The translations under genes and the position numbers were made by a program. Of a stretch of 44,712 nt of DNA, positions 8,833 to 17,673 are shown in pieces. Numbering within the stretch: the first letter of the stretch is position 1; every line of letters starts with the position of its first letter. The stretch spans positions 36,777 through 81,488 of the forward strand of contig JAFDYS010000010.1 in the NCBI GenBank assembly GCA_018267315.1, written 5' to 3'. The notes beneath the pieces were generated by a model, which saw only the letters and a list, made by a program, of their open reading frames with translations, ran no database searches and was not told the DNA's origin. The DNA comes from Bacteroidota bacterium. GTDB lineage: Bacteria; Bacteroidota; Bacteroidia; Chitinophagales; UBA10324.

Positions 8833-8840
8833 CAAAGCTA
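8833..8840 (-). promoter_or_regulatory. Putative -7 element (TAGCTTTG) that decides the downstream start
   Basis: The minus strand reads TAGCTTTG (TAnnTTTG match) 17 nt before the ATG at 8815. A start at 8887 would lie upstream of it. The -33 element is not clear. Confidence 0.45.
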
Positions 8841-9011
8841 AAAGAAAGCAACAACCATAGGTAGTGTGGATTCCCCTGATTGTTCACGGGCGGGCAGGTT
8901 TTGCAGGAATCTGTTTACAGTAATATAAATCTCTTACCTGCAATGGATTTCGTGGGTTACAATTAGAAATACCGGTATAGATGCAACTACATCAATGTCT
9001 GTAGCAGCTGA

Positions 9012-9416
9012 CTACGTACTATGCCTCTTGTGCGTGATGTAGTAACTCAGGATAAACAACACTCCCACGATGATGAATGGAAGATTGATGATGGCAACAA
9101 TGCTCAGCGACATGCTCACGGAATGATTCATGCTGTAATTGTGTGAGTAGATGTACGGAGCCAGCAATAAGGCGATGAGGCCAATGAGTGCGCCTCCGAT
9201 AAGTTCCCGCTTCCAGGCCACAATCAGCAAACCGACAAGAATTAATGCGGGAATATTGTGCATGAAAAATCCGAGTAACTGTTGCCTTAGCGGAAGGCCC
9301 GGTTCAAAAACATCCAGCGAAAACATGCCGATGAAAAGAATAGCCGTGATGCAGAGAATTCTGGCAATCCAATGAAGCGCATTCGCCACGCGAAGATCAT
9401 TTGCTACCGTTTCCAT
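9012..9416 (-). CDS. Small four-helix inner-membrane protein, unknown function
   Basis: A 134-residue protein with four hydrophobic helices at about 15-33, 50-66, 72-90 and 103-126, followed by a short basic tail (HKRHST). The N-terminus is soluble and lacks a cleavable signal. I do not recognise a characterised family; the pattern resembles small DUF membrane proteins common in Bacteroidota. A good promoter (9450-9480) precedes it. The giant AsmA-like gene upstream ends 104 nt away on the same strand, so a separate transcript is likely. Confidence 0.7.
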   Translation of the reverse strand: METVANDLRVANALHWIARILCITAILFIGMFSLDVFEPGLPLRQQLLGFFMHNIPALILVGLLIVAWKRELIGGALIGLIALLLAPYIYSHNYSMNHSVSMSLSIVAIINLPFIIVGVLFILSYYITHKRHST

Positions 9417-9449
9417 AATATCCGGTTAACTGATGAGATGAATTGAAAT

Positions 9450-9480
9450 CAAAATTAGCTCCCACTGCAAACCGGCGCAA
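9450..9480 (-). promoter_or_regulatory. Bacteroidota promoter TTG-N20-TAATTTTG
   Basis: On the minus strand TTG (9478-9480) is followed after 20 nt by TAATTTTG (9450-9457), an exact match to the TAnnTTTG consensus. It drives the small membrane protein gene starting at 9416. Confidence 0.6.
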
Positions 9481-9520
9481 TGACAATGCTCATCCGCTAC
9501 TATTACTCATGCAATCGGAT

Positions 9521-12500
9521 TTAGAAATCAGCCGGCGGCAGCGGATATTGTTTCTTCATTTTCCGGTATTGATTCTCGTATTTACCGTTTCGCTTTATGC
9601 CGGCGCTGGTGAGCACACCGCTCAGGATTGATTTCATCCAGTAGTTGAAAACAAAACGCTCGCGGTCGCGCATGAAAAAGATGGTGCTTGGCTTTTTATT
9701 TCCTGATTTGATCACAAAACTGTTCGCCACAAAATTTACAAACGACAGACCGAGGCGTTTTGAAAGCGTGTCTTCAGGATTCAGCAATTGGATCTTGAGG
9801 TCGCGGTAATCAAACCGCATCGCACCCACTGAAGCATATTTGTTTCCGCTGATGCGGGCAAGCAATGTGTCGAACTGCCCACTGGTTACTTCCACGGCGG
9901 CGAGCGGCTCTGTCATTCTGCTGAACTCGCGTAACTCCGTGGGTGAAATCTTAACCGTCAGACTGAATGCGGAAAGGGAATCATCATACACTTCTTTGTA
10001 ACTGAATTTGCTGATATGCGAATTGTAAATCTGGCCCTTGCCTTTCAATGCCAGCGTGTCGGTATTGTCAATGTGATCGTTGGTGAGGTTCTTCAATGTG
10101 GCATTGATGTTTTCAATCGGCACAACACCCTTGCGGTTGGTGAGGTTTGAATACTCATTGTATGAGATGCGGCTGTTGCGGAAAACAATGGAATCAATCC
10201 GGAAACGCTGTTTCACTGCACCAAGCATCTGCGTCGGCATCTGTTTTTCGGTTCCGTGAAAAAACGGGTGGCGCTTATCGCGCGTTACGTCAATTCCCGC
10301 ATTCTCTACATCAATACGATGAACATGAAAGAGTGAATCGTGCAGCCATGCCTGCGGATCAATTCCTGTTATATCAATTCCTGCTGCTGTACCACGGATG
10401 TAATCAGACTGCCACGTGGAATAAAAGAAGTGGTCTTCTTCAGTGAGATTGGGTTGCAGTTGGAAGGAATCAACATGAAGGAAATGCGCGGCTCCATCCC
10501 AAACCGTGTTCCGGAACGTAATGGTATTTGCCGAATCACGCCACCGCATGTGCCCGTCACTCAGGGTGAGGCGGTCGAGCCACGATATCCAATCCTGTTT
10601 GATGCCGCTCTTCATTTCAAGTAAAGATGGCTTCAGTTCTCCTGTTAATTCCGATGCATGCAAGTGCGCATCATTTAACGCATTCAGTTTTACCGATGCA
10701 CCGCTCCACGCTGCATGCACCGTGGATTGAAACATGGCATCCTGCTGATTCTTCAAAATCTTTCCTTCACTCATACTCATTTGCGCCGAGGGCACTTCCG
10801 CCTCCATCTTGTGATTTGATATAGTGGCCGCTGACAGCGCTATATCTGCCTCGCCGAATGATACAGGAAGATCATCCTCTGTACTGAAGCGAAGTGAATC
10901 GGCTTGCACATTAACTGACGTAGTGACCGCGAGGGAATCATTTCCGTCGATGATAAGTGCCCGGAGCGTTCCATCAGAAATGCGAACCGCATCGGCAAAT
11001 AATTCTACGGGAAACCTGAGTTCCTGTGATGAACTACCAGGCACCTGTTTCATTTCCATTTTTACCTGGGGGTTCTCAATATTCAGTGATTGCAGCCGGA
11101 TGTCTTGGGGATTCGTGTTTGTGATTTCCGACAGCAGCTTCATTTCAGGAATCTTGGCCGTGAAGGATGAAGCGCCTTCACTCCAGTTGATTTTTATGTC
11201 TTTGAATTTTGACTTTCCGGGTGAATGCAAATTCAGTTTATCCGCAGAAGCCGTTACGGTTTCTGATTTGTACTTCACACTGGTAAATTCGCCTGATGCT
11301 TCACTCCAGTTAAATGAACGTGCCGATGTGGTCAGCTCAGCGAGCAGGTAATCCTTGCCCCTGGCAGACAATTCACTGCCGTCACGGAATGAATAATGCC
11401 ATGTGAATTTGTCAAGTGCCGCCATCCTCAGTTGTATGAACGGAAAATCTCGGGGCGTTACTGTGCCGGACTTTCTTGTTTGCGTCATTTGCAATGAAAG
11501 CTTTGCCGCATGAATGGAATCGGCTATGATCTTTCGTTTGCTGAGAAGACTGTCGTAAAGTAGATGATGCCAGTAGAAATCATCGGCATCCAGGTTTACA
11601 CCCGATGAAGCAATCCGGATGTGTCCGATGCCATTGTGCTGTTCCGTTCCCCGCAGGTGAAAGTCAGTGATGGCGGCATTGATTGACTTTGAGTGAACAT
11701 CAATTTGGCCGATTTGAAAAAAGGTAAATGAATGCTTGATCTCACTGGCAGTAGCGCTCTGCAAAAAACGGTTGAGTTGAACCGATGAGTTGAACTCATT
11801 CATCGTCACCTCGAGACTGTCATTGCCGGAAACACGGTAATGGATGGTGGCATTATGAAGATCCAGTGTACGCACACGCAGCACTTCGCTCAATCCCTGA
11901 AGAGCATTATAGAAAACATCGCGCCTCTTTTTTCCTCTCTTTTCGTTCTGTACACCGCCGGCCGCATTAATGGTGACCACTGCATTATTCATAACCGCCC
12001 GCTCAGCTCCCAGCGATCCCTGCAGCAGTTCCTGCAAACTGAAACGATGGAGCGAAAGAATGGGAATGGCAAGCAGAAACGATGGCGCGTCGCCTGCAGC
12101 CGGTTTAAATACAGCATTACGGAATGCAATTTCAGAGTTATACAGATCGAACTCTTCCACATTGAGCTGGTACAAACTGTCAGGAGTATAAAATGTGATT
12201 TGCCTCAGTTGAAGCCCGATGTCGCCGACTGTGAGGTAGCGGTCTTCGCCGGGACGAAAGTTGAGGTCGCCGATTTGCAGATCAGTTTGCTTTGTTGCAT
12301 ACGTGAGCGACTTTCCATTGTGAGAACTTTCTGCAAAAAACTGTCCGCCGGATACTGACAAATGATGGACGTACACATCAGGAAAAAGATTTCTCAGCAC
12401 CTCGGCAACAGCTGTTGATTCCGTAACTGAATCGGGCCGGGCCGCCAAATAGACCTGCACCACAGGACGAACGCATAGTAGCGTATCCAGTATCAGCTCT

Positions 12501-13306
12501 CCGCTTTCAAAGAAACGGGACAATGAATCTGATTCGAAATATATACGGTCCACGCTTCCGGCTGCATGGCTGCGGTTTTCAACTGCGGCCGAAGCGAAGC
12601 GGAATGAATCCATGTCAAGCGATTGACTGCTGCCATTAAAATGCAACCGATGAAAACCAATCATCAGATCATTAATGTTCCATTGCTGTTCACCTATTTC
12701 CAGATCCAACTCGCCGGCGGCATGGAGCGGATCGCCTGCATTTACTGCTTGTCCGAAATTTCTGATCAAAACATTTATGTGGCGGATCTGAAATGGCGGG
12801 CCGGCATTTGCCGTATGTAGCAACAGTGTGCCATCTTCAAGGCGGAGCGCGCGCACGTTCAGCACGGCCACTGCCTTATTCAATCCTTTGATGATTTCCG
12901 CCGCCTGGAAACTGATATCTACCCTGTGGGCGCCGGTGTCAACCGAGGTTTCAAATACAGGAGCCCGCAGCATCACACTGTCAATCTCCACCTTCTTTTC
13001 AAAGAGAAGGTGGCTCCAGGAATTGATGCGAAGGAAAAGATGCGGAAGCTGCAGTGTTGCTTTGGTTCGTGCCGTGGACGTATCCATCTGCCGGAGCACC
13101 ACCGACTCCAGCCCGAGCTGATGCCGGAAGAGAGAAAAATCAATATCGGCAATTTGAATGCTGAATTCACCGCGCGACTGTTGCTCCACCAGCAATTTTA
13201 CCATCTTGCCCGTACGGTATTCAATAAGAAATATAACGGACAAGACCACCACAGCTGCGGCTACAGAAACCAGCACCGAAGTCCTTATATGCCTGTGAAC
13301 TTTCAT
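9521..13306 (-). CDS. Giant AsmA-like envelope protein
   Basis: A 1261-residue protein with one N-terminal membrane anchor (about 10-28, SVLVSVAAAVVVLSVIFLIEY) and a very long extracytoplasmic part. Throughout, short segments alternate charged and hydrophobic residues (LRLEDGTLLLHTA, IRHINVLIRNF, LSDGHMRWRDSANTITF, IDVENAGIDVTRDKRHP), as in the AsmA/YhdP/TamB beta-groove proteins that move phospholipids between membranes. The C-terminus (DRERFVFNYWMKSILSGVL...) has an amphipathic stretch. Lipid transfer is an inference from architecture; I cannot confirm homology by eye. The next gene upstream, DUF2267, lies 125 nt away on the same strand. Confidence 0.6.
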   Translation of the reverse strand: MKVHRHIRTSVLVSVAAAVVVLSVIFLIEYRTGKMVKLLVEQQSRGEFSIQIADIDFSLFRHQLGLESVVLRQMDTSTARTKATLQLPHLFLRINSWSHLLFEKKVEIDSVMLRAPVFETSVDTGAHRVDISFQAAEIIKGLNKAVAVLNVRALRLEDGTLLLHTANAGPPFQIRHINVLIRNFGQAVNAGDPLHAAGELDLEIGEQQWNINDLMIGFHRLHFNGSSQSLDMDSFRFASAAVENRSHAAGSVDRIYFESDSLSRFFESGELILDTLLCVRPVVQVYLAARPDSVTESTAVAEVLRNLFPDVYVHHLSVSGGQFFAESSHNGKSLTYATKQTDLQIGDLNFRPGEDRYLTVGDIGLQLRQITFYTPDSLYQLNVEEFDLYNSEIAFRNAVFKPAAGDAPSFLLAIPILSLHRFSLQELLQGSLGAERAVMNNAVVTINAAGGVQNEKRGKKRRDVFYNALQGLSEVLRVRTLDLHNATIHYRVSGNDSLEVTMNEFNSSVQLNRFLQSATASEIKHSFTFFQIGQIDVHSKSINAAITDFHLRGTEQHNGIGHIRIASSGVNLDADDFYWHHLLYDSLLSKRKIIADSIHAAKLSLQMTQTRKSGTVTPRDFPFIQLRMAALDKFTWHYSFRDGSELSARGKDYLLAELTTSARSFNWSEASGEFTSVKYKSETVTASADKLNLHSPGKSKFKDIKINWSEGASSFTAKIPEMKLLSEITNTNPQDIRLQSLNIENPQVKMEMKQVPGSSSQELRFPVELFADAVRISDGTLRALIIDGNDSLAVTTSVNVQADSLRFSTEDDLPVSFGEADIALSAATISNHKMEAEVPSAQMSMSEGKILKNQQDAMFQSTVHAAWSGASVKLNALNDAHLHASELTGELKPSLLEMKSGIKQDWISWLDRLTLSDGHMRWRDSANTITFRNTVWDGAAHFLHVDSFQLQPNLTEEDHFFYSTWQSDYIRGTAAGIDITGIDPQAWLHDSLFHVHRIDVENAGIDVTRDKRHPFFHGTEKQMPTQMLGAVKQRFRIDSIVFRNSRISYNEYSNLTNRKGVVPIENINATLKNLTNDHIDNTDTLALKGKGQIYNSHISKFSYKEVYDDSLSAFSLTVKISPTELREFSRMTEPLAAVEVTSGQFDTLLARISGNKYASVGAMRFDYRDLKIQLLNPEDTLSKRLGLSFVNFVANSFVIKSGNKKPSTIFFMRDRERFVFNYWMKSILSGVLTSAGIKRNGKYENQYRKMKKQYPLPPADF

Positions 13307-13431
13307 TCCGGTCAGCAGCGGAAAATTCCGTTACACCCGTTCAGGTTTTATTCTGCAAAAGGAATTCCGCTTGAGGGAAGATAGAAATTTTTATCTGCCG
13401 TCATAAGTTTACAACGATGGCAGCGCCGACA

Positions 13432-13890
13432 TCACTTCAAAATATCCTGCCGGATTTCGCCGAGAAAAAATTCCTTGAGATGTTTGGGTAGCACCGCCGC
13501 CACATCATACAACTCCCCGGATGTGACATAGCGGTTGAGCACCTTCAAAATCTTTCTCATCGCGCTCACGGCATCGGCCTGGCCATGAAAATCCCTCCAT
13601 CCTGAGCCGCTGTCATTCTCAATCATTTCCAGAATGAAATCTTCCACATTCCGCACGCGCTGGTGATAGGCATCGGGCACCCACTGATCAATATAAAGAC
13701 TCTTGAGCGCCATTGGAAGTTGTGAGATAAGATCGAAGTTTTCCTTCAGGGTCAGGTGATTTCTGAGTGTGCGCATAAATGCAATAAGCATTCTGCCGGA
13801 CTGAGCACGATTTTGCGTACCCAGTTCCTTCATCAGCTCATTCAGGAATTCATTTCCTTTAGAAGCATGTTTTTCAAAATTGAGTGGCAT
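13432..13890 (-). CDS. DUF2267 family protein
   Basis: A 152-residue soluble, mostly helical protein. The two-lobed pattern matches DUF2267: a first half with AFMRTLRNHLTLKENFDLISQLPMALKSL and a second with ...KILKVLNRYVTSGELYDVAAVLPKHLKEFF, each ending in a conserved LP...L/FF segment. The biochemical role of DUF2267 is unknown. It is divergent from the DUF5995 gene, and the 150 nt between them contain a 9-bp inverted repeat that could act on either promoter. Confidence 0.78.
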   Translation of the reverse strand: MPLNFEKHASKGNEFLNELMKELGTQNRAQSGRMLIAFMRTLRNHLTLKENFDLISQLPMALKSLYIDQWVPDAYHQRVRNVEDFILEMIENDSGSGWRDFHGQADAVSAMRKILKVLNRYVTSGELYDVAAVLPKHLKEFFLGEIRQDILK

Positions 13891-13946
13891 AACACGATCG
13901 TTTTATGGAAATAAAATTCGATCACTGTTTACTGTCGCTTCATGAG

Positions 13947-13972
13947 ATGCGTCATAAGAGTTGATGACGCAT
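13947..13972. promoter_or_regulatory. Inverted repeat ATGCGTCAT-N8-ATGACGCAT between divergent genes
   Basis: A perfect 9-bp inverted repeat with an 8-nt spacer lies in the region shared by the divergent DUF2267 and DUF5995 genes. There is no T-run on either side, so an operator is more likely than a terminator. A 7/8 match to the -7 consensus (CATATTTG, 14014-14021) lies between it and the DUF5995 start. Confidence 0.45.
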
Positions 13973-14040
13973 GTTTCCTGAAGCACCGAATCACAGCTGA
14001 AGATATTAAACGCCATATTTGATTCTTCACTTTCTGCATC

Positions 14041-14787
14041 ATGGCCAACACGATTGATGAAGTTATCACCGATCTGACAAACATTATTGAGTTGGCAGAC
14101 AGTGAAGCAAGCCGCATAGGATATTTCGCCGCTTTGTACCGGCGTGTTACCATCAGGGTCAAGGAGCAGATTGCGGGAGGATTTTTTCTGAACGCTGCGC
14201 AAATGGAACGGCTCGATGTGGAATTCGCCAACCGCTATCTTGAAGCATACGGGCAATTCCGCAATGGTCAGCCGACCACAGCATCGTGGGCGGCGGCATT
14301 CAATGCAACCCGTTCATGGCGGCCGCTTATCATTCAACATTTACTGCTCGGCATGAATGCACACATCAATCTCGACCTGGGTATCGCCGCTCAGAAAACC
14401 TGTCCCGGCGAATTGTTGCCTTCATTAAAACCGGACTTCGATGCCATCAATCAAATTCTCGCCGAGATGGTGCAACCGGTGGAAACACAACTTGCCGGAG
14501 TTTCACCCTGGATCGGTTTGCTCAATAAAGTGAATGCGAAAGCCGATGAAGTCATTCTCAACTTCAGCATGAAAATCGCCCGCGGTGCTGCGTGGAAGTT
14601 TGCTCTGGAACTGAATGAAGCAGGGCACGGCGATCGTGCCGCAGTCATCACGCGAAAGGATGAGGAAATAGCGCAACTCGCCGCCACGGTGGCTTCTCCC
14701 CATGGAATCGTTTTGAATGCCGGGCTGCTTGCCATCCGCCTCCGCGAAACCAGTGACGTGCGAAGAGTGATTGCCGCGCTCCGCTGA
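14041..14787 (+). CDS. DUF5995 family protein
   Basis: A 248-residue soluble helical protein. The conserved features of DUF5995 are visible: an N-terminal RIGYFAALYRRVTIRVKE segment, FANRYLEAYGQ, the central HLLLGMNAHINLDLGIAA motif with paired His and Asn residues, and a C-terminal helical part ending VRRVIAAL. The two His and the Asn/Asp residues of the central motif could bind a metal, but the function is unknown. No signal peptide. The gene is divergent from DUF2267, and its stop codon lies inside a GCTGAAA repeat. Confidence 0.78.
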   Translation: MANTIDEVITDLTNIIELADSEASRIGYFAALYRRVTIRVKEQIAGGFFLNAAQMERLDVEFANRYLEAYGQFRNGQPTTASWAAAFNATRSWRPLIIQHLLLGMNAHINLDLGIAAQKTCPGELLPSLKPDFDAINQILAEMVQPVETQLAGVSPWIGLLNKVNAKADEVILNFSMKIARGAAWKFALELNEAGHGDRAAVITRKDEEIAQLAATVASPHGIVLNAGLLAIRLRETSDVRRVIAALR

Positions 14788-14803
14788 AAGCTGAAAGCTG
14801 AAA
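14783..14803. repeat. Three tandem copies of GCTGAAA spanning a stop codon
   Basis: Three perfect GCTGAAA heptamers begin in the last codon of the DUF5995 gene; the TGA of the first copy is its stop codon. One or two inserted bases upstream would extend the reading frame into the repeat. Confidence 0.85.
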
Positions 14804-14944
14804 GAGGTTACCACTCTTCATGGATTCATTCGCTGACAATAGTCAGTTCCCTTAATTGATTCTCATCATGTGTGAAGCGATTGCATGGCTGCCAACTTTG
14901 AAGGGAATAAGTGTATCCCTATTCACCTTCAAAACTGATGCATC

Positions 14945-16465
14945 ATGAAAAATGAAAAGAAAAGACTCACTACAGCTACGGGTATTCCGTACACGGAACA
15001 TGAAAACTCCATGACCGTGGGTCCGCGAGGACCCGTGCTATTGCAGGATTTTATCCTGCACGAAAAGCTCGCCCACTTCAACCGGGAGCGCATTCCGGAA
15101 CGGGTGGTTCATGCCAAGGGAACAGGCGCCTATGGAAAATTTACGGTGACCAATGACATCACCGCATTCACCAAAGCAAAACTCTTCAACACCTTCGGCA
15201 AGGAAACGAAGGTGTTTGTGCGGTTCTCCACAGTGGGCGGCGAAAAAGGATCGGCCGATGCCGAACGCGATCCACGCGGTTTTGCCGTGAAGTTCTATAC
15301 GGAAGATGGCAACTGGGATCTCACCGGCAATAACACACCGGTTTTCTTCATCAAAGACCCGAAGAAGTTTCCCGATTTTATTCACACGCAGAAACGCGAT
15401 CCGAAAACCAATTGCAAGAGTCCCACAATGATGTGGGATTTCTGGTCACTCAATCCGGAAAGCATGCATCAAGTGCTCATCCTCATGAGCGACCGCGGTA
15501 CACCATTCAGCCACCGCTATATGCATGGCTTTGGCAGCCACACTTTTTCTTTCATCAACCACAAGAATGAAAAATTCTGGGTGAAGTTTCATTTCGTTTC
15601 CATGCAGGGAATTAAAAACTTCACGGATGAAGAAGCCACGGTGATGAAAGGAAAAGACCCGGATCATGCACAGCGCGACCTGGTGGAAGCTATCAGTAAT
15701 GGAGAATTTCCCAAATGGGAACTCAAGGTTCAGATTATGCCGGAAGAGGAAGCCAAGACGTATCGCTGGAATCCGTTTGACCTCACGAAAGTTTGGCCGC
15801 ATAAGGATTATCCGCTCATCCCGGTGGGAGTGATGGAGCTGAATGAAATTCCGGAAAACTATTTTGCCGAAGTGGAACAAGCAGCGTTTTCACCTGCCAA
15901 CGTGGTGGAAGGCATGAGCTATTCACCGGACAAAATGCTGCAGGGGCGTTTGCTCGCTTACCCCGATGCGCATCGTTATCGCCTCGGTGTGAATTATGAG
16001 CAGTTGAAGGTGAACAAATGCCCGTTTGAAGTGACCAACTATCACCGCGATGGCATGATGCGGGTGGATGAAAACGGCGGCAGCGAACCCAACTACATGC
16101 CCAATAGCTTCGATCAGGTATTTGCTGATTTCAATTACAAGCAACAGCCGATGCACCTCGACAGCATGCTCGCTGACTGGTATGACCGGAACGGACATGG
16201 CGAAGACGATCACTATATGCAACCCGGCATCCTCTTCCGCGATGTGATGGATGAAAATGCAAAACGCCATACCATCAACAACATCATCAAAGCCATGAGC
16301 GGAATCACGGGGCCCAAGAAAGATGAAATCGTCATGCGTGCTTTGTACCACTGGCATCGGGTGGATATCAATCTCGGACGCGCGATTTCAAGGGGATTGG
16401 GTGTGATGAGTGATCCGTTTGAATTACCTGTGGAACGAAAGGAAAAACCGTTGCCTGTAAACTGA
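14945..16465 (+). CDS. katA: Monofunctional haem catalase (small subunit, clade 3 type)
   Basis: A 506-residue cytoplasmic enzyme that disproportionates hydrogen peroxide to water and oxygen. The length fits small-subunit catalases. The distal His is His56 (RVVHAKG), and the distal Asn lies in the conserved segment NTPVFFIKDPKKFPDFIH. The proximal haem ligand is Tyr339 within RLLAYPDAHRYRLG, with Arg335 four residues before. There is no signal peptide. Upstream, CAACTTTG about 30 nt before the start is one base off the -7 consensus, so regulation cannot be read from the sequence. An unusual hairpin pair follows the stop codon. The gene is complete, with no missing catalytic residue. Confidence 0.97.
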   Translation: MKNEKKRLTTATGIPYTEHENSMTVGPRGPVLLQDFILHEKLAHFNRERIPERVVHAKGTGAYGKFTVTNDITAFTKAKLFNTFGKETKVFVRFSTVGGEKGSADAERDPRGFAVKFYTEDGNWDLTGNNTPVFFIKDPKKFPDFIHTQKRDPKTNCKSPTMMWDFWSLNPESMHQVLILMSDRGTPFSHRYMHGFGSHTFSFINHKNEKFWVKFHFVSMQGIKNFTDEEATVMKGKDPDHAQRDLVEAISNGEFPKWELKVQIMPEEEAKTYRWNPFDLTKVWPHKDYPLIPVGVMELNEIPENYFAEVEQAAFSPANVVEGMSYSPDKMLQGRLLAYPDAHRYRLGVNYEQLKVNKCPFEVTNYHRDGMMRVDENGGSEPNYMPNSFDQVFADFNYKQQPMHLDSMLADWYDRNGHGEDDHYMQPGILFRDVMDENAKRHTINNIIKAMSGITGPKKDEIVMRALYHWHRVDINLGRAISRGLGVMSDPFELPVERKEKPLPVN

Positions 16466-16488
16466 ATTTTTCGTGAATAGCGACGGGA

Positions 16489-16547
16489 GCAGTTTCATTG
16501 CAGATTCTCCCTCGTGAGTAATGCAATGAAACTGCCGCCCGCGGCAG
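16489..16547. repeat. Perfect 14-bp inverted repeat overlapping a second hairpin
   Basis: GCAGTTTCATTGCA (16489-16502) pairs perfectly with TGCAATGAAACTGC (16522-16535) across a 19-nt loop. A second hairpin, CTGCCGC with GCGGCAG (16532-16547), shares CTGC with the right arm, so the two folds exclude each other. No T-run follows. The structure sits between the catalase and the CBM48-fusion gene. Confidence 0.75.
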
Positions 16548-16593
16548 GGATGAAACAGTGTGAGAATAACTTTTCATTAAACGCACAACATAA

Positions 16594-17625
16594 ATGTCGG
16601 CTGGCGCAAAACCGGGAAAGAGACCAAAGACCGGCGAAACCTCGGCGATGGGGCGGTGGTTCGATGTGGTGCGCAGGATTGATTTCATTACCGTATTGGT
16701 TCATCTTGCTCTCATTACCGCCGGCGCTTTCCTGGCTTTATATCTCAGCAGCCTGCATGAGAGAAAAAAGCAGAACGCCAGAGAGGAAGTATTGCTGCAG
16801 CAATTGCAGCAAAGTCTTGCCGTCGATATTTCTAATCTGAATGCACTGGCGGACTTCCGCAGGCAATCCCTGAATGAAATTAATGCGGCAAGACGCTATT
16901 GCATGGGAACGCAACCCTGGACTGACACCATCTCCAACTTGTTCCTCAACATCAGTTCAACCGTGCGGTTCTTTCCGCATCCCGGTGCCTTCGAAAGTTT
17001 CAAGTCCACCGGTATCGATCTGATCCGCAACCCTGATATCCGGTTTGGACTCTTTACCGTTTACGAAGAAAATTTTGCCGTACTCACCGAGCAGGAGATA
17101 GCTTACATCAATATACTCTCTCAGTCATGGCTGCCGCTCATCAGCGACCGGATGCTCATCGATTCGGCGGCGAGCAACCTGAGTCCGCTCAACTTCGGTG
17201 ATTTAAGAAAAGATACACGGGTCCTTAACCTTCTCAGTGTATTTTCAGTTTACTGTGGTAACATTCTGCAGGTAACGCGCCATAGCATCGTGGACGGAGA
17301 ATTGGTCAACCGCCAGATTCAATATGAGCTGGAGCGAATGGATAAGGGCAAGCGCCATGATCGTGCGCCGGTTAAAACCCGGGTCACGTTGCACGGTTAT
17401 CCTTATGCTAAAGTGGTTACTGTTGCCGGCACTTTCAATTCCTGGGTGACAGATGCCGATACCTTTCAGAAAACTATTGATGGTTGGGCTTTGGAGATGA
17501 ATCTGCGACCGGGCTGGTATATGTACCGGTTCGTTGTGGACGGAACCTGGGTTGACGATCCTGACAACCCCGATCAGATCACGAACGAATACGGAACCCG
17601 CAATGCCTGGTTGCTGGTGGAATGA
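16594..17625 (+). CDS. Membrane protein (DUF6090-like) fused to a CBM48/AMPK glycogen-binding-like domain
   Basis: A 343-residue protein. Residues 1-28 are basic and soluble, followed by one transmembrane helix (about 30-52, ITVLVHLALITAGAFLALYL). About 53-250 is a helical region with a coiled-coil-like start (HERKKQNAREEVLLQQLQQ) and a middle (HPGAFESFKSTGIDLIRNPD) that recall the DUF6090 family. About 255-343 matches the E-set glycogen-binding fold of CBM48/AMPK-beta: VTVAGTFNSW, GWALEMNLRPGWYMYRFVVDG, WVDDPDNP. The aromatic and Asn-Ser-Trp residues of the sugar-binding face are present. No enzymatic domain is attached. The function is unknown; binding glucans or tethering a partner is inference. 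Confidence 0.72.
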   Translation: MSAGAKPGKRPKTGETSAMGRWFDVVRRIDFITVLVHLALITAGAFLALYLSSLHERKKQNAREEVLLQQLQQSLAVDISNLNALADFRRQSLNEINAARRYCMGTQPWTDTISNLFLNISSTVRFFPHPGAFESFKSTGIDLIRNPDIRFGLFTVYEENFAVLTEQEIAYINILSQSWLPLISDRMLIDSAASNLSPLNFGDLRKDTRVLNLLSVFSVYCGNILQVTRHSIVDGELVNRQIQYELERMDKGKRHDRAPVKTRVTLHGYPYAKVVTVAGTFNSWVTDADTFQKTIDGWALEMNLRPGWYMYRFVVDGTWVDDPDNPDQITNEYGTRNAWLLVE

Positions 17626-17673
17626 TTTGCTATAGTCGGCCGTATGATCTCCGCTTCGCTCCCGGGGATTGCT

